From Clostridium sp. 28_12 (GTDB lineage: Bacteria > Bacillota > Clostridia > TANB77 > CAG-508), in contig MNRR01000036.1 in assembly GCA_001916055.1 (NCBI GenBank), forward strand, positions 1-18,736: a stretch of 18,736 bases of DNA, in the 5' to 3' direction. The position numbers and the translations under genes are program-made. This document shows, piece after piece, positions 16,441 to 18,736 of this stretch; position 1 is the stretch's first letter; every line of letters begins with the position of its first letter. The notes beneath the pieces were generated by a model. The model was not told the origin of the DNA. It searched no databases and was given only the letters and a program-made list of their open reading frames with translations.

Positions 16441-16469
16441 TTAATTATACTTCTTTTTAAGAATAAAAT
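16441..16469 (+). promoter_or_regulatory. Possible promoter of the carboxypeptidase gene
   Basis: TTAATT (16441-16446), 17 bp, TAAAAT (16464-16469) on plus. It is a weak match. If real, it overlaps the adhesin promoter almost exactly, so the two could not be used at once. Confidence 0.3.
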
Positions 16470-16472
16470 CAA
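16444..16472 (-). promoter_or_regulatory. Sigma-A promoter of the adhesin gene
   Basis: On minus, TTGATT (16472-16467), 17 bp, TATAAT (16449-16444), about 40 bp before the adhesin ATG, leaving a 5' leader of about 33 nt with no room for a riboswitch. Confidence 0.7.
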
Positions 16473-16500
16473 TATTTTTTTCATATATTTTATTGATTTT
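16465..16500. repeat. 10-bp inverted repeat in the divergent promoter region
   Basis: AAAATCAATA (16465-16474) and TATTGATTTT (16491-16500) are exact inverted arms 16 bp apart. The left arm contains the adhesin -35. The right arm ends 5 bp before the carboxypeptidase ribosome site. A dimeric regulator binding both genes is possible. Confidence 0.5.
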
Positions 16501-16517
16501 GTTTTGGAGGATTTTAC

Positions 16518-17759
16518 GTGAAAATTTACAAAATTTTTATATGTTTATTTTTTATTATTTTACTTAGTTTTTCGCCTGTTTTGGCAGATGATGAGAATTT
16601 TGAATACCTGTCTGATCTTTCTACTATTCAAAGTTCAAATTCTGAAAATATTACAGAACCAACTATAAACTCTAGGGCAGCCATTGTCTATGAACGTTCT
16701 TCTGGTAAAATTTTATATGGAAAAGAAGAAAATGAAAAAAGAAAAATGGCTTCAACCACGAAAATAATGACTGCTATTGTTGTGTTAGAAAATACCAATT
16801 TAGATGATATTGTAACAATTTCTTCTAAGGCTGCGGGTACAGGTGGTTCAAGACTTGGCCTTCATAAAGATGATAAAATTTCTATTCAAGATTTGCTTTA
16901 TGGTTTGTTACTTTGTTCTGGTAATGACGCAGCTGTAGCTCTTGCTGAACATGTTAGTGGAGATTTATCTAATTTTGCAAATATGATGAATAGCAAAGCC
17001 ACTTCACTTGGACTATCTTCAACCCATTTTGTTACTCCTCATGGTCTTGATGATGATAATCATTATACTACTGCATATGAATTAGCACTTATTACAAATT
17101 ACGCTTTAAAAAATGACGTTTTTGCTAATTTGGTAAAAACTAAAACATATACTATTTCTATAAATAATCATCCTAAAACCCTTTCTAATACTAATGAACT
17201 ATTAGGAAATCTAGATGGGGTTTATGGCGTTAAAACTGGATTTACAAATGGTGCCAATAGATGCTTAGTTACTGCTGTTAAAAGAGATAATATGGATATA
17301 ATATGTATTGTTTTAGGTGCTGATACCAAAAAAGATAGAACAAAAGATAGTATTAACCTAATCAATTATTCTTTTAATAATTTTAAGATGGTTAATATAA
17401 AAGAAAAAATTACTAACGAATTTGTAAATTGGAAAATTTGTAACTCTTCTAGTTTTAGAGTTGAAAAAGGTGTTTCTGATTCAGTTGACATCATTATTCA
17501 AGATATTCCTTATGATTTTTTTCCAATAAAATGTAATCAAACTGATGATATGAGCATATATATATATTGTAACACAGAACTTACTGCCCCACTGCCTTCT
17601 GGTTCTACTCTCGGATACTTGGCTGTTAGTGTTAATAACCAAACTGTGCTAACATTAAATTTATATAATTCTAATAGTATTGCTTTAAAGTCTCCTCCTA
17701 AATTTTTCAATGGCTTTTTAAAAAATTATTCTTACTATTTAGAAAGCATCTTTTATTAA
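16518..17759 (+). CDS. dacF: D-alanyl-D-alanine carboxypeptidase (DacF/PBP5-type)
   Basis: A 413-residue serine-type low-molecular-weight PBP that trims the terminal D-Ala of peptidoglycan stem peptides outside the membrane. The signal peptide ends near VLA|DD (residue 23). Catalytic motifs are Ser79-x-x-Lys82 in MASTTKIMTA, Ser134-Gly-Asn136 in LLCSGNDAAV and Lys239-Thr-Gly241 in YGVKTGFTNGANRC. The rest (about 290-395) is the C-terminal beta domain, and the last 20 residues may be a membrane-attaching helix. The start is GTG, chosen because GGAGG lies 7 nt upstream. The symbol is by similarity, and vegetative dacA-type roles cannot be excluded. It is transcribed divergently from the adhesin. 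Confidence 0.93.
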   Translation: MKIYKIFICLFFIILLSFSPVLADDENFEYLSDLSTIQSSNSENITEPTINSRAAIVYERSSGKILYGKEENEKRKMASTTKIMTAIVVLENTNLDDIVTISSKAAGTGGSRLGLHKDDKISIQDLLYGLLLCSGNDAAVALAEHVSGDLSNFANMMNSKATSLGLSSTHFVTPHGLDDDNHYTTAYELALITNYALKNDVFANLVKTKTYTISINNHPKTLSNTNELLGNLDGVYGVKTGFTNGANRCLVTAVKRDNMDIICIVLGADTKKDRTKDSINLINYSFNNFKMVNIKEKITNEFVNWKICNSSSFRVEKGVSDSVDIIIQDIPYDFFPIKCNQTDDMSIYIYCNTELTAPLPSGSTLGYLAVSVNNQTVLTLNLYNSNSIALKSPPKFFNGFLKNYSYYLESIFY

Positions 17760-17818
17760 CTTTTTATAATTAATTGAAAATATTACAAATTAATAGTTTC
17801 AATTTATTTTATCAAGAA

Positions 17819-17899
17819 GACTTAAAAATATAAGTCGTGAATGAAATGTCGAATTTGCATGAAGAAATTTTAGAAATTCTTATGCAGTTTTATGCATAA
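17819..17899 (+). terminator. Hairpins after the carboxypeptidase gene
   Basis: GACTTA/TAAGTC (17819-17824 with 17831-17836) and TTATGCA/TGCATAA (17880-17886 with 17893-17899) lie 60-140 bp past the stop, the second followed by TTTTA. Either may end the transcript, but both are AT-rich. The rest of 17760-17915 has no supported gene. Confidence 0.4.
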
Positions 17900-17915
17900 T
17901 TTTAATATCAAGCTA

Positions 17916-17944
17916 TTGACAAATACTAAATATTTTGGTATTAT
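17916..17944 (+). promoter_or_regulatory. Sigma-A promoter of the tRNA pair
   Basis: TTGACA (17916-17921), 17 bp, TATTAT (17939-17944). It lies 16 bp upstream of tRNA-Gly and should drive both tRNA genes. Confidence 0.8.
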
Positions 17945-17960
17945 AATTAAGCTTGTAGTT

Positions 17961-18034
17961 GCAGGTATAGTTTAGTGGTAAAACATAACCTTGCCAAGGT
18001 TAAGTTACGGGTCCGATTCCCGTTACCTGCTCCA
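17961..18034 (+). tRNA. tRNA-Gly (anticodon GCC)
   Basis: The acceptor GCAGGTA pairs with TACCTGC, the D-arm is TAGTTTAGTGGTA, the anticodon loop TTGCCAA gives GCC at 17993-17995, and the T-arm is ACGGGTCCGATTCCCGT. Discriminator T is followed by an encoded CCA (18032-18034). Confidence 0.97.
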
Positions 18035-18048
18035 TTTTATATTTATAT

Positions 18049-18122
18049 GGCGAGTTAGCCAAGCGGTAAGGCACGAGTCTGCAAAACTCTGATGGTGGGT
18101 CCGACTCCCACACTCGCCTCCA
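18049..18122 (+). tRNA. tRNA-Cys (anticodon GCA)
   Basis: The acceptor GGCGAGT pairs with ACTCGCC. The anticodon loop CTGCAAA gives GCA at 18081-18083, and the T-arm is GTGGGTCCGACTCCCAC. Discriminator T is followed by an encoded CCA (18120-18122). It lies 14 bp after tRNA-Gly and is likely co-transcribed. AAATT-ATA-AATTTTTTT at about 18150-18165 may terminate the unit. Confidence 0.97.
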
Positions 18123-18167
18123 TAAAATAAATTAATTTAGATGTGAACAAATTATAAATTTTTTTAT

Positions 18168-18196
18168 TTGACATATAATAAATAATATAGTATACT
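18168..18196 (+). promoter_or_regulatory. Promoter of the antitoxin ncRNA
   Basis: TTGACA (18168-18173), 17 bp, TATACT (18191-18196). The -10 sits inside a 16-bp palindrome (18185-18200). It points at a short region with no ORF that ends in the hairpin at 18252-18286. Confidence 0.8.
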
Positions 18197-18202
18197 ATAT
18201 TT

Positions 18203-18288
18203 AGCTTATAAGCAAATTAATTTGATAAACACATTAGTATGATGTAGCATTAAAAAGACTAACAGGGCAAAAAAGTTAGTCTTTTTCT
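18203..18288 (+). ncRNA. Predicted type I antitoxin RNA (about 85 nt)
   Basis: It has a consensus promoter, no ORF and an intrinsic terminator. It carries three segments that reappear on the same strand inside the facing toxin gene, so it is antisense to that mRNA although encoded elsewhere. TAGCTTAT (18202-18209) matches 18423-18430. GCAAATTAATTTGATAAA (18212-18229) matches 18374-18390 apart from one extra A. CATTAGTATG (18232-18241) matches 18397-18406. The last two cover the toxin start codon and codons 3-9. The 3' hairpin loop AGGGCAAA is complementary to the loop of the toxin mRNA terminator. This is the layout of RNA II in Fst/par-type systems. Ends are estimated from promoter and terminator. 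Confidence 0.75.
18252..18286 (+). terminator. Terminator of the antitoxin RNA (hairpin 1)
   Basis: A perfect 12-bp stem AAAAAGACTAAC/GTTAGTCTTTTT (18252-18263 with 18275-18286), loop AGGGCAAAAAA, with U5 after the stem core. It also reads as a terminator on minus, as a backup stop for the toxin mRNA. Confidence 0.9.
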
Positions 18289-18293
18289 ATTAT

Positions 18294-18325
18294 AAAAGAC
18301 CAGGAGGGCAAATCCTAGTCTTTTT
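18294..18325 (-). terminator. Terminator of the toxin mRNA (hairpin 2)
   Basis: On minus, AAAAGACTAGGA pairs with TCCTGGTCTTTT around the loop TTTGCCC. The one irregular pair is a U-G wobble on minus but a C-A mismatch on plus, so the structure favours the minus transcript. It is a paralogue of hairpin 1. It starts 6 bp after the toxin stop codon. Confidence 0.85.
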
Positions 18326-18330
18326 CTGTT

Positions 18331-18399
18331 TTAATCATCAAATTCTTTTAAAATCAAAAGAATAACAATTAATGCAATTAATTTGATAAATTTTTTCAT
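18331..18399 (-). CDS. Predicted type I toxin: 22-residue hydrophobic peptide
   Basis: The peptide starts MKKFIKLIA, has an Ile/Leu/Val run (residues 7-17) long enough for a short membrane helix, and ends KEFDD. Basic start, hydrophobic core and acidic end are typical of membrane-acting type I toxins such as Fst, TxpA or Ldr, though I see no sequence identity to a named family. AAGGAGGT (18420-18413) is a near-perfect ribosome site but 14 nt from the ATG, longer than usual, and half buried in a 5' hairpin. It has its own promoter (18449-18477) and terminator (18294-18325), making an mRNA of about 150 nt. The converging antitoxin RNA is complementary to its start region. It is too short for ordinary gene callers. 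Confidence 0.75.
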   Translation of the reverse strand: MKKFIKLIALIVILLILKEFDD

Positions 18400-18413
18400 T
18401 AGTATGTATAACA

Positions 18414-18441
18414 CCTCCTTTCTAGCTTATTTACCGAAAGG
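18414..18441 (-). promoter_or_regulatory. SD-occluding 5' hairpin of the toxin mRNA
   Basis: CCTTTC (18441-18436) pairs with GAAAGG (18422-18417), and the latter is part of GAAAGGAGG, the Shine-Dalgarno. The 13-nt loop holds ATAAGCTA, complementary to the TAGCTTAT at the 5' end of the antitoxin RNA. Restricting ribosome access at the 5' end is a known feature of Fst-type mRNAs. Confidence 0.6.
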
Positions 18442-18448
18442 CTTTATT

Positions 18449-18477
18449 AGTATACTATGTTTTTATTTGAATTTCAA
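18449..18477 (-). promoter_or_regulatory. Promoter of the toxin mRNA
   Basis: On minus, TTGAAA (18477-18472), 17 bp, TATACT (18454-18449). The -10 region TAGTATACTA is identical to that of the antitoxin promoter. The predicted start is near 18442. Confidence 0.8.
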
Positions 18478-18569
18478 CCCTAAATATACTTTGTATAAAT
18501 TAATATATTATATAATCAATTATTATATTTTGCTTAATTTTAACTTTATATAATGTCAAACAATGCCGC

Positions 18570-18616
18570 AAAAAAACAACGCATTCTTCTGTGCTAATCA
18601 GTGTGAATGCGTTGTT
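18570..18616 (-). terminator. Intrinsic terminator of the Spo0E-like gene
   Basis: A perfect 12-bp stem AACAACGCATTC/GAATGCGTTGTT (18575-18586 with 18605-18616) with an inner CTG/CAG pairing. On minus it is followed by seven T (18576-18570). It lies 40 bp past the stop of the gene at the window edge. Confidence 0.9.
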
Positions 18617-18656
18617 GCTAAAATCTATATGATATATTACCTGTTGCTCGCATTTT

Positions 18657-18736
18657 CTATCCCATAACCTTCTTGTTTTGTCTATAATATTCTGCAATTA
18701 ATTCATCAAGTTCTATGCTTAATTGATATATAACAC
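18657..18736 (-). CDS. Spo0E-like aspartyl-phosphate phosphatase, C-terminal end only
   Basis: Only the last 25 codons are in the window. They read VIYQLSIELDELIAEYYRQ and end NKKVMG, and the pattern LS.ELD.LI..YY is the signature of the second helix of Spo0E-family phosphatases, which remove phosphate from Spo0A-P and delay sporulation. The stop is TAG at 18659-18657, and a strong terminator follows. The gene continues beyond the right edge, so length and start are unknown. Short family length and this single motif limit certainty. Confidence 0.7.
   Translation of the reverse strand, partial: VIYQLSIELDELIAEYYRQNKKVMG

Noticed and set aside
17843..17875. 10-codon ORF after the carboxypeptidase
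   Set aside because: No ribosome site, no promoter of its own, and no other support, unlike the 22-codon toxin ORF.
18500..18697. 65-codon ORF on minus
   Set aside because: It starts inside the Spo0E-like C-terminus in another frame, runs through the terminator hairpin and the AT-rich gap, and has no ribosome site.

Overview
The window is very AT-rich, uses the standard bacterial code (TGA as stop) and has strong AGGAGG-type ribosome sites. It carries minD/minE next to a rodA-type gene, a CwlD-type spore-cortex amidase, a GerS-like membrane protein and the end of a Spo0E-like phosphatase. This points to an endospore-forming, Clostridia-type Firmicute, probably a gut or other host-associated lineage because it also encodes a thioester/isopeptide surface adhesin. 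The species cannot be told from the sequence.

Layout. On the minus strand, 4.8 kb to 0.2 kb is a transcription unit read right to left from a consensus promoter at 4793-4821: minD, minE (long charged tail), rodA (frameshifted in its last 29 codons), a tRNA-dihydrouridine synthase, a GerS-like anchored protein and a MazF/EndoA-type RNase. Before it, also on minus, come cwlD with its own terminator, two P-loop small-molecule kinases, and a two-OB-fold single-strand-binding protein with its own promoter. From 11.1 to 7.8 kb a promoter drives a three-gene operon: an Ig-like membrane protein, a receiver-GGDEF diguanylate cyclase with a degenerate receiver, and a CNNM/CBS transporter. From 16.4 to 11.1 kb runs a 1758-residue surface adhesin with an N-terminal thioester domain. 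Divergent from it on plus is a D-Ala-D-Ala carboxypeptidase, followed by tRNA-Gly(GCC) and tRNA-Cys(GCA).

The most interesting part is 18168-18477, which no long ORF marks. Two converging consensus promoters drive (a) on minus, a short mRNA for a 22-residue hydrophobic peptide with an occluded Shine-Dalgarno, and (b) on plus, a non-coding RNA of about 85 nt. The RNAs do not overlap in their 5' parts, but the ncRNA carries direct repeats of three pieces of the mRNA gene: the 5'-UTR loop, the start-codon region, and codons 3-9. It can therefore pair with the mRNA in trans. The two facing terminator hairpins are paralogous and have perfectly complementary loops. This is the architecture of an Fst/par-like type I toxin-antitoxin module, here with an apparently undescribed minimal toxin. 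A Spo0E-like gene ends just beyond it at the window edge.

Functionally the window combines cell-envelope and division genes (Min, RodA, carboxypeptidase, CwlD), sporulation and germination functions, a likely c-di-GMP/surface cluster, and two stress or toxin-type elements (MazF without an adjacent antitoxin, and the type I module).
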